From positions 434,001-498,000 of the forward strand of contig NZ_LT629791.1 in assembly GCF_900105925.1 (NCBI RefSeq): a stretch of DNA of 64,000 bases, read 5' to 3'. Source of the stretch: Jiangella alkaliphila. GTDB taxonomy: Bacteria; Actinomycetota; Actinomycetes; Jiangellales; Jiangellaceae. The position numbers and the translations under genes were made by a program. How positions within the stretch are numbered: the stretch's first letter is position 1; every line of letters starts with the position of its first letter. Shown piece after piece: positions 37,096 through 46,227 of the stretch. The notes beneath the pieces are model-generated. The model worked only from the letters and a program-made list of their open reading frames with translations, did no database searches and was not told where the DNA came from.

Positions 37096-37329
37096 TCAGT
37101 CGCGCTTCGGCTGGGTGGTGACGCCCTTCACGCGGACGACACGTCGTTGAACGATCTCGACCACGGCCACCTGGCCGACCTCGCCGGGAAACGGCTCGTC
37201 GACGAAGTACGTCTCTTCGATCTCCGGCAGGTGGTCGGCCGGCCTGAACCGGAGCGTTACGGTGTGGCCAGGCTCGCCGTCGGGGAGCTTGCTGTTGATC
37301 CGGGTGATCGCGCCGGTTACGTGCATCAT
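37096..37329 (-). CDS. Small hypothetical protein
   Basis: Encodes 77 residues from ATG 37329, with GGAGG 6 bp upstream. The text 'MMHVTGAITRINSKLPDGEPG', 'VTLRFRPADHLPEIEETYFVD' and 'GQVAVVEIVQRRVVRVKGV' reads as a compact beta-rich domain. The longer frame upstream to 37560 is not coding. It lies opposite to the defence genes that follow. No family is recognised. Confidence 0.6.
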   Translation of the reverse strand: MMHVTGAITRINSKLPDGEPGHTVTLRFRPADHLPEIEETYFVDEPFPGEVGQVAVVEIVQRRVVRVKGVTTQPKRD

Positions 37330-37742
37330 GACAATCCTCCGCCTATTGCTGAACGCCCAGCGTACGGCCACGGCCGGACAGACGGTCAAGCGGTCTTGGC
37401 GGGCGGGCGGCCCGCTGCGGCCCTCCCACCGCTTGGCGAACCGCCCGCGGAAGCAGCTACCGCGACGCCCGGACCGATCGGACCGCGAGCGGACCAGCCG
37501 TCGCATCCACAAGGACCTGGTCGCCCATCTAGCGGGCAGCGGCCGCGTCGAGTTCGCCACCGCTACGGTCGTGAGGCTCGAATGACGATGGCCAAGCCGA
37601 CCTCACGCTCAAGTCGGCTCGATGCCTGGCAGAGAGCGCCGCGGTGCTGGCAGCGCAGACCACGCCTTGCACCCCTACTCCGACATCGATGCCTTCGCCA
37701 CGCCCACGCCATGGGTAGCGTTCGGGAGAGCCATCGCGGCCG

Positions 37743-37748
37743 TAGGCT
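37743..37748 (+). promoter_or_regulatory. -10 box of a leaderless promoter for the defence pair
   Basis: TAGGCT fits TANNNT and its last base lies 8 bp before GTG 37756, so transcription would begin at the start codon. No ribosome site precedes that GTG. The preceding 400 bp (37330-37742) holds no supported gene. Confidence 0.45.
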
Positions 37749-37755
37749 AGCGCGC

Positions 37756-38559
37756 GTGATCCCCCACGCCCGCGACGAGATCAAGATGATCGCGCAGCAC
37801 AGTAGGGTCGTGGCGCTGGACACGGCTCAAGGGTGGAACATCCAGCAGTGGGCGCTAGACGATGACGACATCGTGCGAGCAGTTGCGGCCTACCAGGCGT
37901 TATTGCGGGTGGATCTCAACGAGGAGCTCGACCAGCTCCTTGCCGATATGGGTGTCGATCGACTTGGGCCACCGGCGACGTCCGACCAACATGCCAAGGT
38001 GATGCGGGCTGACGCGATCGAGCTCGTCGCGGCTGCGACGGTGGTCGCGGTTGACGACGTCGACATTGACGACATGCACATGCCGAACGTGCCGAAGATG
38101 GCGGTGCAGAAGAGCGACAGTGGCATCGACATCATCGCTGTCGAACTGGACCCAGACGCATCGAGTGACATCGGCCCCGGGGACCGGCTCGTCCTCGTGA
38201 GCGTCAAACACACGGTGAGCAGGCGCGCCGGCGGCATGCGCGGCAAGCTCGAGAAGTCGGTTACCGACGAACTGCCCGCGCCCTACATCCATCGGCAGCT
38301 GACCACGGTTCATGGACGACTTCTCCAGGCCGGAGTGAATCCCAACGTCGCCCAGCGCATCTTCTTCTTTCTGCGGGAGACTCTCAGTAACCCTCGAGTG
38401 CGGGTCGTGTGTATCGCCGCTGCAGCACCCACACCCCACTGCAACCTCGCAGATCAACCTGCCCAACTCGCCCAGACGAACATGCCGGATGCCCACTTCC
38501 GCATGCTTCTCGTCCCGAACTTGGCGACGCTGCACGAGAGGCTCGTTCCCAGTGGCTGA
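37756..38559 (+). CDS. Hachiman HamA-like (DUF1837) nuclease-type protein
   Basis: Encodes 267 residues from GTG 37756. The order 'RADAIELVAAATVV', 'VPKMAVQKSDSGIDIIAVEL' (Asp near 123) and 'RLVLVSVKHTVS' (Lys near 151) follows the E...D...(D/E)xK core of PD-(D/E)XK nucleases as seen in DUF1837/HamA. The acidic residue before x-K is replaced by Ser here. The helicase gene starts 8 bp before this one ends. In Hachiman defence HamA is the effector released by the helicase HamB; that role is inferred from gene pair and fold. Confidence 0.58.
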   Translation: MIPHARDEIKMIAQHSRVVALDTAQGWNIQQWALDDDDIVRAVAAYQALLRVDLNEELDQLLADMGVDRLGPPATSDQHAKVMRADAIELVAAATVVAVDDVDIDDMHMPNVPKMAVQKSDSGIDIIAVELDPDASSDIGPGDRLVLVSVKHTVSRRAGGMRGKLEKSVTDELPAPYIHRQLTTVHGRLLQAGVNPNVAQRIFFFLRETLSNPRVRVVCIAAAAPTPHCNLADQPAQLAQTNMPDAHFRMLLVPNLATLHERLVPSG

Positions 38560-41545
38560 GCCCGACTTCGCGATGTCGCGCCGACAACTGCGCAGGGCGC
38601 GAGTACAGAGCGCGCTCACGATGCGCCATCAGGGAGTCAACCGGCGCAAGAATCGCGATCGGCTGCTTGAACTGCTCGCGCTGGAGCGGCTCGACACAGC
38701 TACCTCGTTCGGGCACCTCGCAGAGGACCAGGTCGAGACGATCGTAGCGATCGCTCTCGCCGAGGTTACCGATGATCCGCAGGATCAGGTGTTCGTGCTG
38801 CTTGAATGCTTGAACCTTCTCATTCGTGACGGCCAGTTCGCGCGGATGAAGCTGCTCGCCGCCCGTCTGCGGAGCGTGGAGCGGGCCGCGGCAGCCGGGC
38901 GGCCATTCCTGGAGCTGAGCATCTCCGCGATCGCATCAAGCCTCGCAGGAAGCGCCACTCGTGCTGCAAACGACCTGGCCCGCGGGCTAGGGCCTCGTAC
39001 CCGTAGCGACGAGCGAGACCATGGAGAGCACACGCGCCGCGATCTTGCCGTTGCCGCAGCGATCAAGTCGGCGCTCGTCGACGACGACGCCAGCTTCGCC
39101 CGGCGAGCAAGGGACCTCATGACCAGGATGGGCGACGGTCTCGGCGTATCACTGCTGGACAGCGCCATCGCCTGGCAAAGTGCCCGCGAGGGGGCCAATC
39201 CTCTCGCCAATCTTGTGGTCGCCGATCCAAGCTTTGAGGATGAGAAGCTCGCCGACTATGTGCGACGACGCGGGATCGAGGTGCTCTTCCCGCCGCAGAT
39301 CTCTGCGATCAGAAATGGCCTTACAACTGATGAGGAACTCACGGTTTCGCTACCCACTTCGAGTGGGAAGACCCTGCTTGCCGAGTTCAAGATCGCAGCC
39401 ACGTTGCATCGGCACCCCGAAGCCACGGTCATCTACGTCGCTCCATACCGTTTGCTGTCCAGACAGGTCACCCGCGAGTTCCAGCGTCATCTGCCTCGGC
39501 TCGGCCACGTTGTACAAAACCTAGGCACCGGCTACGACCTGGACACTCCATCGCGGTTTGGGAATGTGCTAGTGAGCACCCCCGAGCGCTTGGACGCGTT
39601 GTTGCGCAAGGCGGCGTCCGACGCCATGACTGCGGACGCGCTCGAACGATGCCGCCTGGTGGTCTTCGATGAGATGCACCTGATCGGCCGAGCGGGACGT
39701 GGTCCCAGATTCGAGATGCTCCTGACCCGGCTCAAGCTGCGATACGCGGATATGCGGTTCTTGGCACTATCTGCCGCGAGCCAAGGCGTCGACGAGGTGG
39801 CGGACTGGCTGACCGACGGCCGCCTAACCAAGGGTGCGCGCAGACCGACCGGAACCATCGAGGTGGCGTGGCGCACCAACGGTCGACTCATCCAGCGCGT
39901 CGAACGCCGCACCTCGACAGGCGTAGGCGACCTTGATCGTTCCGGCAAGCCGCTCGACGATGCCGCGCTGCTGATCTCCCGGCTCTCCCCTGCCTACCGA
40001 CCGGTCCTGGCCGTGTGCACCCAACGGGCGTACGCCGAGAGCCTCGCCACCCGCCTAGTCGAGGATGACCCCCTCGGGAGCAACCTGTGGATCAGCGAAC
40101 TCGACGCCGATCAGGCTGACCGTCTCGACGGTGCTGTGAAGCTCGTCGCGTCCATGATGGGTCCCCGGCATCCGCTGACAGTGTGCTTGCGTAACGGCGT
40201 CGGGTTCCACCACGCGGGCGTCCCGTCCCTCGTCCTCGGCATCATCGAAGAGCTTGCCGCGCACCGCGTACTCCGTGCCGTCTCGGCGACCACCACTGTG
40301 GCCGAGGGCGCCGACCTCCCGTTCCTCGCCGTGGTGATCCCGCATCTGAACTTCCAAGGCAGCACGGGCAAGCTTGAGCGGGACCTGTACCTGAACATCA
40401 TCGGCCGCGCGGGCCGTGTCAACGTCGCCATGGAAGGCATCGTCTTCATTCTCGACTCCGGCGCTCCGACCCTGCGCAATCACATCTCCCAAAGCCTCTG
40501 GACCACCGCTGCGGTGGGCCGCGTGCGAGGCCAGCTCACCAGTGTCACCGACACACCACGGAGCCCGGACGAGATCGCCTGGTACGGGGAGTACGAATCA
40601 CAGGTCATGGGGTGGCTCGGAGACGGCGACAGCTACCACAAAGATCAGTCCACGCGGCTGGCGGCGGGCACGTTCACCTATCAAGCCGGCAACACCTCCG
40701 AACGTCGCTATGTCGAAGGGCTCACCCAGACGGTCCTCGAATCGCTTGAGGACCGTGGGTTCGCGGTCGCGGCCAGCCCATACCGCCTCACCGACAGAGG
40801 CGAGCGAGCCCGGCTCACCGGACTCAACCCCCAGAGCGTCGTCCGCCTCGAAACCACACTGGCAGCCGGGAAGTCGGGATGGCTCCCGACCCTGGCGGAC
40901 GCCGTCGAACTGACAGGCGCACAGCGCGAACAGGTCGCACGCACCATCTACGAGTCATCCGAGACCATGGCCAACACACTGTGGCTACGGCGCGCTCGCA
41001 AGACCGAGACGGCCCGGTCTTCATATCTGGCCGAATTCGCACGCATGCGCGCCGACGAACACCTGGACAGCGACATCTTCTGGGCCGAGGTCAGCGCCCT
41101 AGTGCTCTGGATCGCTGGCGAGACGCTCGACGCAATCGCCGAGACTATGCCGACGTTCGGTCATACCGGTCTCTTCGGGAGCAGCGATCGGTCCAGCCGG
41201 GTGTCCGACGTCGCGGAATATGTCTCTCGAATAGGCTACCCCGGCAGCTGGACCTGGACTGCCGCCCACACGCTCATGCGCGAGCTCCACGGCCTCAGCA
41301 GCCCAACCTGGATCTCCGACGCTATCGAGTATGGAGCGCCAACCGAGACAGCCGTGAACCTGCAGCGCTCGGGTGGGCTGTCTCGCCCCGGAGCTCTTCA
41401 CCTAGCCGCCGCGCTCGGCCCCTCCTGGGACACGGCAGCCGAGCTCCTACGACAGGACGACGGCCTTGATGTCGAACTGACAGCCGTCGACCAGGACCGG
41501 CTGCGAAACCTGCGCGCCTCATTACAGCAGGAAGGAACCGAATGA
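38552..41545 (+). CDS. Ski2-type SF2 helicase, HamB-like
   Basis: Encodes 997 residues from GTG 38552, overlapping the previous stop by 8 bp. Motifs: Walker A 'SLPTSSGKTLLAEF' near 270, DExH 'VVFDEMHLIGR' near 372, 'LALSAASQ', motif V 'TTTVAEGADLPF' and motif VI 'NIIGRAGRVN' near 618, the order of Ski2/Lhr-like helicases. About 250 residues precede the helicase core and 350 follow it. Size and coupling to a DUF1837-like gene match HamB of Hachiman, a DNA-damage-sensing helicase. Other two-gene nuclease-helicase systems remain possible. Confidence 0.75.
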   Translation: MAEPDFAMSRRQLRRARVQSALTMRHQGVNRRKNRDRLLELLALERLDTATSFGHLAEDQVETIVAIALAEVTDDPQDQVFVLLECLNLLIRDGQFARMKLLAARLRSVERAAAAGRPFLELSISAIASSLAGSATRAANDLARGLGPRTRSDERDHGEHTRRDLAVAAAIKSALVDDDASFARRARDLMTRMGDGLGVSLLDSAIAWQSAREGANPLANLVVADPSFEDEKLADYVRRRGIEVLFPPQISAIRNGLTTDEELTVSLPTSSGKTLLAEFKIAATLHRHPEATVIYVAPYRLLSRQVTREFQRHLPRLGHVVQNLGTGYDLDTPSRFGNVLVSTPERLDALLRKAASDAMTADALERCRLVVFDEMHLIGRAGRGPRFEMLLTRLKLRYADMRFLALSAASQGVDEVADWLTDGRLTKGARRPTGTIEVAWRTNGRLIQRVERRTSTGVGDLDRSGKPLDDAALLISRLSPAYRPVLAVCTQRAYAESLATRLVEDDPLGSNLWISELDADQADRLDGAVKLVASMMGPRHPLTVCLRNGVGFHHAGVPSLVLGIIEELAAHRVLRAVSATTTVAEGADLPFLAVVIPHLNFQGSTGKLERDLYLNIIGRAGRVNVAMEGIVFILDSGAPTLRNHISQSLWTTAAVGRVRGQLTSVTDTPRSPDEIAWYGEYESQVMGWLGDGDSYHKDQSTRLAAGTFTYQAGNTSERRYVEGLTQTVLESLEDRGFAVAASPYRLTDRGERARLTGLNPQSVVRLETTLAAGKSGWLPTLADAVELTGAQREQVARTIYESSETMANTLWLRRARKTETARSSYLAEFARMRADEHLDSDIFWAEVSALVLWIAGETLDAIAETMPTFGHTGLFGSSDRSSRVSDVAEYVSRIGYPGSWTWTAAHTLMRELHGLSSPTWISDAIEYGAPTETAVNLQRSGGLSRPGALHLAAALGPSWDTAAELLRQDDGLDVELTAVDQDRLRNLRASLQQEGTE

Positions 41546-41558
41546 GGTATCGCTGTCA

Positions 41559-42542
41559 CTAGTCCTCGGCTTCGTCTTCATCGACGTAGTCGATGCCGCT
41601 AGCCGGCGCATTGGGGCCATCCGACGTCGGTTCGTCGAGCCAGAGCTTCACGATGCCCATCCATGGAAGGTCTCCTGTCTGCGGAAGGCCGAGCCAGCCC
41701 GCAGTTCGGTCCGATTTCAGTTCAGCCGCCCATACCAAGAACACCTCCCGACAAGAGTCGATATGACGACGTTGCAGCGGACGAGGATCGTATTCGGCGT
41801 CCAAGGTCAACTCGCCTGCAGCGAGCGGATAATAGCTACCTGAATTTCGACTTGCAGCTGTCTCTCGAGTCGCGGATGTGGACCAATCAAAGTCACGATC
41901 GAAATCCGGCGTCAATCCGCACTCGACCGGCGCCTTCACGACACGAAGCCGAAACCCCGCCAATCCGAGCATGACGATTCCAGTTTCGGTCTCGGCAAGG
42001 ACGCTCGGCAAAACTTCACTGGAATCGATGGTCCGCGAGATCCGGTTGTTGACATTTCGGTGGGTCTGGTAGCCAAGCGTGTTCGTGTCATCGAAGTGCC
42101 GTTCAGGCGACCACCTCCCAAGGTTGGTACGCCACGTTTCACGCACGACTCCACGCACGTACTCGATCGCCCCGGTGTCGGCGTAGATCTGGCGCACCTG
42201 CTCAAGATGCACCAGAACGGCCGGATCTCCCGCACCCGTCATGTGCACAGTTCTATCGGAATCGACGCAATGTGCCCAACCAGAGCGCCCACCTTGTCTT
42301 CTGCACCACGCCGCGCCATGTAGGACCACTCGATCGTGAGCGCCCCACATGGACGGACCAGCGAGAACTCGGCCAAGAAGCCGCGAACCGCGGTCCGCCC
42401 GAACAGCGGCGCCTTCGAGCCACCAGTAGTACGAGCCCTCGATCCGATCGGTGCGGGCGACGACCGAGTCGTTGCCCGGAACCAACCGAAGCTCGCCCGT
42501 CCCCGCGGCCGCGAATTCTGCAGCAGGACGGCCCCTCAGCAT
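41559..42542 (-). CDS. Hypothetical protein next to the helicase
   Basis: Encodes 327 residues, not recognised. The protein contains 'RIEGSYYWWLEGAAV', 'DRVVLHGAAWCRRQG' and an acidic C-terminus ending 'DYVDEDEAED'. It has no membrane segment or clear catalytic motif. The start at ATG 42542 has no ribosome site and may be leaderless. It ends 13 bp from the helicase stop, facing it, so it belongs to the same island without being in its operon. GC content is somewhat lower than in flanking genes. Confidence 0.55.
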   Translation of the reverse strand: MLRGRPAAEFAAAGTGELRLVPGNDSVVARTDRIEGSYYWWLEGAAVRADRGSRLLGRVLAGPSMWGAHDRVVLHGAAWCRRQGGRSGWAHCVDSDRTVHMTGAGDPAVLVHLEQVRQIYADTGAIEYVRGVVRETWRTNLGRWSPERHFDDTNTLGYQTHRNVNNRISRTIDSSEVLPSVLAETETGIVMLGLAGFRLRVVKAPVECGLTPDFDRDFDWSTSATRETAASRNSGSYYPLAAGELTLDAEYDPRPLQRRHIDSCREVFLVWAAELKSDRTAGWLGLPQTGDLPWMGIVKLWLDEPTSDGPNAPASGIDYVDEDEAED

Positions 42543-42555
42543 TGACGATCGCTGC

Positions 42556-42561
42556 TAGGGT
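42556..42561 (+). promoter_or_regulatory. -10 box of a leaderless promoter
   Basis: TAGGGT lies with its last base 6 bp before the ATG at 42567; no ribosome site is present between them, so a leaderless transcript is likely. The divergent gene at 42542 starts only 24 bp away. Confidence 0.4.
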
Positions 42562-42566
42562 CAAGC

Positions 42567-42797
42567 ATGGAGTACGAAGTCAGACCGACTGTGCTGTCAG
42601 GCTTCGGTGCCGCGGAGATGGTATTCATCGGCGGCCGGAGAGTTGGCATGGTCTACCGTGATCCGAATCCTCCTGCGGAACTTGCCGAGCTCTGGATCGC
42701 ATACACAACAGGTGGGCAGGCGGTCGAGAACCGGGAGGATGGGATACAGCATATCCTGCAGCACGCTGCGGAGAATCCGACCTTCGAGCTGCTCTAG
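42567..42797 (+). CDS. Small hypothetical protein
   Basis: Encodes 76 residues: 'MEYEVRPTVLSGFGAAEMVFI', a beta-strand-rich middle with 'YRDPNPPAELAELWIAYTTGG', and a C-terminal helix 'GIQHILQHAAEN'. This reads as a compact folded domain. No family is recognised. It is divergent from 41559-42542, with an apparent leaderless promoter. Confidence 0.55.
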   Translation: MEYEVRPTVLSGFGAAEMVFIGGRRVGMVYRDPNPPAELAELWIAYTTGGQAVENREDGIQHILQHAAENPTFELL

Positions 42798-42839
42798 CCG
42801 ATTTCCTCGCCGGCTCCCGGCAAACTGAGTGCAACTAGT

Positions 42840-43479
42840 CATGTTTGCCAGCCGCGTTGACCACCGCAATGGTGCGATTCACAGGCGACAAAGGTGGCCG
42901 CTCGCCGGATCCAACCGAGGCGCCGGGACGAAGTCGAGGCGTGCGTGGTGGCGTCCTCACCGGATGGCTGACAATGCCAGCTCTCGTTGCGGACAGCGTG
43001 CGAACAGCTCGGCATAGAGGTCTGGCCCCTGCTGGCCTCGTGGCCTGGGTGGCAGACGGTACTGCACCAGACTCGACAACCAACACGTAGCCAACGCTCG
43101 TACGGCCCTGATCCCCGCCGCTTGCCAGAAACCTTGATGATCGGCAGCGTGTCGGTTGGCACCGCCGCCTCAGTAGGCGCGGCGGTGCCCGTGCTGTCGG
43201 CAGGCCGGCGCAGCTCATCGAGGTCGTCAGCAGCGCCGTCGGGGAGGGACTGTAGCTCGATGCCGAGTTGGCCCAGCTCGGTTTGTATCGCCTGCCAGGG
43301 GAGGCAATGTCGGCGGCAGGGTTGTCGGCTGCGCGGCGGACCTTGGCTTCCTCGACAAAGACATGCGATGTGGTCGGTCGCGCCCTTCGCGTGAGTGGCG
43401 ACACCATCGACCTCACGCACCGCCTCGTTCTGCGCTTCCTGCAGGCTGTCGACGCCGTGCTCGATCGGCGGTCCGTCAT
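42840..43479 (-). pseudogene. Decayed copy of the endonuclease-type toxin gene
   Basis: The ATG at 43479 begins 'MTDR'; one base later missing, the frame continues 'IEHGVDSLQEAQNEAVREVDGV', closely matching the N-terminus of the toxin at 20788. Further frame switches are needed to follow 'FVEEAKVRRAADNPAADIASP', 'DDLDELRRPADSTGTAAP' and 'LPIIKVSGK', each with a counterpart in that toxin. The nuclease region is not recognisable downstream, and no immunity gene follows. It is a multi-frameshifted relic of a paralogous toxin with a different or lost C-terminus. Confidence 0.65.
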
Positions 43480-43647
43480 GCCACGATCTCCTGCCCTGCG
43501 AGGTTCTTGATCGTGCTCCCAAGGCTCTCACATCCGCTGCGGCGAGGCCGAGAGCTAGCAGCAAAGGAGGGCTATGGGAGTGAACGCGCTGGTCAACGAA
43601 ATGTCCGGGGCTGGCAGTAGACTGCCGCCCGACCCATGGGAGGCGCC

Positions 43648-43857
43648 GTGGCAACCCCTTCGGAGAACGGCAAGTACGTCCGACTGGAAGTCGACATCTG
43701 GTATGACCCGAGCACCAAGCGGGTGCATGTCACCAGCAACGATCCCGACCTGCCGCCTGAAGGCATACACACCAACCTCAAGCCTGGCACCCAGGCTGAC
43801 CGCAATGCGCGAGCCTTGCTTACCAAGTTCGGGAAGCTGCCGGCGGAGGCGTCATAG
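43648..43857 (+). CDS. Small hypothetical protein
   Basis: Encodes 69 residues from GTG 43648, preceded by GGGAGG at 43637-43642; an in-frame ATG at 43636 lies before that site and is less likely. The text 'YVRLEVDIWYDPSTKRVHVTS' and 'LKPGTQADRNARALLTKFG' indicates a short beta-hairpin followed by a helix. Similar small proteins are widespread in actinomycetes without known function. TAGACT at 43618-43623 may be its -10 box. Confidence 0.6.
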   Translation: MATPSENGKYVRLEVDIWYDPSTKRVHVTSNDPDLPPEGIHTNLKPGTQADRNARALLTKFGKLPAEAS

Positions 43858-43918
43858 CCCTGCCAGGCCCGCGACTGATGCACGACTGCAACCAGGCGCA
43901 GCGTGCCGCCGCAGGTCG

Positions 43919-44554
43919 CTAACGCGGCAGTTGCCGTCGATGGCTCCATATAGCGTGATCCAGCAGCGTCGGCGACACCTGGAGCTTCTCGGCCACCCGG
44001 ATGACAAGCGCGCGGGCTTCGGTCGAGGTGACCGTACGCCCGTCGAGCGCCTCGCTGACAAAGCGCGTGATCCAGGTGTCAGCCTTGACACCCGGTGTGC
44101 CCAGGAGCATCAGAAAGTACTCCCAGGTGACCGGGCCAAGGCCTCGCACGCTCGTGTAGGCGGCCTTATGCCGTGCTGATGCCGGATCGACATCAGCCGC
44201 GTGCCGCACCTTGTTGTCCACGAGGTTCTGTGCGGCCTGGACGATGGCCACACCCTTGAGCGCGCCACCTGACAGCTGCTGCCGACCGAAGACATCCGTA
44301 AGCCTGCTGGGATCGGCTGCCGTGAGCGCTTGCAGGTCATCCAGCCGCCGACGGCCTCCGCGCTGCTCCCGCCACTTGAAGATGGCGCCACGGACGCCGG
44401 TGTGACTCTGCCCGTAGCGAGCCCGGATCGACATCACGGCGTCGATCAGAGCCGCCTCAATCTGGTTCGGCCAGCCGCCGGGCCACTGCTGCCACTGAGC
44501 CGGCAGCGAGGTCTCGATTGCTGTCACCAGCCGTTGCACGTCGTTGTTCGCCAT
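43919..44554 (-). CDS. Helix-hairpin-helix, DNA glycosylase-like protein
   Basis: Encodes 211 residues from ATG 44554 with a GGGGG stretch just upstream; the frame to 44614 is not needed. The region 'SVRGLGPVTWEYFLMLLG' followed by 'GVKADTWITRFVSEALDG' has the helix-hairpin-helix glycine loop and the spaced Asp of HhH-GPD proteins such as EndoIII and AlkA. The iron-sulfur cysteines are absent. A DNA-repair or DNA-binding role is inferred. Confidence 0.55.
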   Translation of the reverse strand: MANNDVQRLVTAIETSLPAQWQQWPGGWPNQIEAALIDAVMSIRARYGQSHTGVRGAIFKWREQRGGRRRLDDLQALTAADPSRLTDVFGRQQLSGGALKGVAIVQAAQNLVDNKVRHAADVDPASARHKAAYTSVRGLGPVTWEYFLMLLGTPGVKADTWITRFVSEALDGRTVTSTEARALVIRVAEKLQVSPTLLDHAIWSHRRQLPR

Positions 44555-44748
44555 GATCCCCCGCGACCTCGACCGTAGAGTGCGATCGCCGACGTTAGCG
44601 GACCGAGCCGACAAGCACCCGGCAGCGGTCTAAGCAACCCTAGGCTTTCGCTCACGCGGCGAGTGCGGTTCGTCGGGTTCTATCCGGCGCCCGGAGTACT
44701 CTGCCTCACCTTGCGTGACGGCATGAATCCCGGGAAGGCGGTGCTGCC

Positions 44749-45351
44749 ATGGATCAGAACGAAGCAATCGTCCTCTCCGCGGCGATCGGTGCTGGCGGCG
44801 TGATCGCCGGTGTGCTCCTGAGCTTCCTTAGCGCGTTGGTTCAGGAGTTCTTTCGCCGACGCCATGAGCGCAGCGAACGGCGTTACGAAGATAAGCGAGC
44901 GACCTACGTCAAGTTCGCTCTTGCCTGCAGCGAGGCCGAGCGCGATACGTGGGAGTTCGAAGAGCAATATGGCCATCTGCCTGCCGACCACCCCGGCCTA
45001 CAGGACGTCGAGGGGCATGAGTCTCTAGTAACGCCGTACATGATGATTGAGATATTCGCGCCCGGTCGGGTCAAGGAGGCAGCCTACGGATACGTGCAGG
45101 CCATCAACCGCTGGGCATACTTTCGCGGCTCATCCGACGAGGCCAGGGGCGCACGAGAAAAGTTCATCATGGAGATGCAAAACGACCTGAAGTTCAAGTC
45201 TCGCCGACAAGCTCGGCGAGAACTCGAGAAGGAGCGCAGAGCAGAGGTCGCTCGGAGAGCAGCGGCCGATGCCCAGTGGCCCGATCCGCCACCTGGCGTG
45301 ACCGGCGGGTCAGGGGCGCCGGCGCCCGGTGATGCTCGGCCCCAGGCATGA
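44749..45351 (+). CDS. Membrane-anchored hypothetical protein
   Basis: Encodes 200 residues from ATG 44749, GGAAGG upstream. One membrane helix at about 8-30 ('SAAIGAGGVIAGVLLSFLSAL') is followed by a charged helical cytoplasmic domain rich in Arg and Glu, with coiled-coil character from 'RRQARRELEKERRAEVARR', and a proline/glycine-rich tail. Small membrane proteins with a helical domain are frequent in defence islands, but no family is recognised. It stands alone between two unrelated genes. Confidence 0.58.
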   Translation: MDQNEAIVLSAAIGAGGVIAGVLLSFLSALVQEFFRRRHERSERRYEDKRATYVKFALACSEAERDTWEFEEQYGHLPADHPGLQDVEGHESLVTPYMMIEIFAPGRVKEAAYGYVQAINRWAYFRGSSDEARGAREKFIMEMQNDLKFKSRRQARRELEKERRAEVARRAAADAQWPDPPPGVTGGSGAPAPGDARPQA

Positions 45352-46146
45352 GACCGTCCTCGACCCCCGAGGGCGTGGCGCTCGCGTGTCAAGCATCGGC
45401 CCGCCTCAGCAAGCTCGGCACGCTGCACGTCCAGCCACGCCACCAGCGCCTCACGCACATCACAGTCCGGCAGGCCGTGCTCACGGATGTAGCGCTCAAA
45501 GCCAGTGAGCAAGCCCAAGATGACTGGGTCGGCATCATCGCCTGGTGCCAGCTCAGGAACCTTATGAACGCTGTGATCAGCGCGTTCGCGGCCATCGGGA
45601 GGGGCGCCGGGCTGCGGAAGGACGCTCGTCACGGCTGCCGCGTGCCCAATCTCGGACGACGCAAACGGGGCAATCTTGGATCGCCGGCCACTCGTGATCA
45701 GCATTGGCGTGCACCTCAGCTAACCTGGACAAACTCCCGCAAGGCACCCCACTCGCTCGTTCCCCCGTCGACGGGTGGGGTGTCTCGCGTCTGGCTGTCA
45801 ACTCGAACGGCCCGGCCCCCGATCAGATCAGCAGGTCACGCGGGGCCTACGGGCAGCTGACAGATGACCCGCAACCCGGCACCTGCCTGCCTGTCTCAAG
45901 CAGGCATGCAGGCGCGTCCCTTGGTCTGCGCGGAGCGGCTATGCAACAGTCGCAACCCGCGACGCATCGTGAGAGATCAACCAAGGCGACCTGCCCCGGA
46001 CACGCGAGGCGTCGACCGAACCGAGCCGCCGCCCACATTCTGCCCACGACGCACCTACAAAGAGCCATCATCTACCAGCTGCAACCATCGGCATATTCGC
46101 TGCTCAGATACAGTTCGCGGTGTCCAGCCAGGTCGTCTGCCCCGCC
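45352..46146. other. About 0.8 kb left of the integrated element
   Basis: One minus-strand frame at roughly 45360-45560 reads 'DPVILGLLTGFERYIREHG' and 'VREALVAWLDVQRAELAEAG', which looks like real protein, but it lacks a sound start and runs antisense into the preceding gene. It is probably a remnant. No intact tRNA gene is present before the att repeat. Confidence 0.4.
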
Positions 46147-46190
46147 CTGTCAAGGCGGAGGTCGCGGGTTCAAGTCCCGTCAGGACCGCC
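46147..46190 (+). repeat. attL: 44-bp tRNA-Asp 3' end repeat
   Basis: The sequence contains an anticodon loop CTGTCAA (anticodon GTC), stem half GGCGG, a T-arm around TTCAAGT and acceptor end CAGGACC, so it is the 3' part of a tRNA-Asp. The matching stem half CCGCC is present at 46142-46146, but no D-arm or 5' acceptor strand precedes it. All 44 bases recur at 55331-55374. It borders the integrase gene, as in pSAM2-type elements. Confidence 0.85.
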
Positions 46191-46201
46191 CAGCAACACC
46201 G

Positions 46202-46227
46202 CAGCTCAGAGGTCATCCTCTGAGCTG
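46202..46227. terminator. 11-bp hairpin over the integrase 3' end
   Basis: CAGCTCAGAGG (46202-46212) pairs perfectly with CCTCTGAGCTG (46217-46227) around TCAT. The last integrase codons and its stop lie within it. The same hairpin is found beside the second att repeat (55386-55411). Confidence 0.6.

Noticed and set aside
37003-37755. N-terminal extension of the HamA-like frame
   Set aside because: The 251 extra codons cross an opposing real gene and read as random GC-rich text; a TANNNT box sits right before GTG 37756.
45084-45704. Minus-strand frame with a helical protein-like middle
   Set aside because: No sound start, and its 3' half is antisense to the better supported 44749-45351; treated as a remnant within the intergenic note.
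46120-46190. Complete tRNA-Asp gene at the left att site
   Set aside because: Anticodon arm, T-arm and acceptor 3' strand are present, but no 5' acceptor strand or D-arm pairs with them.
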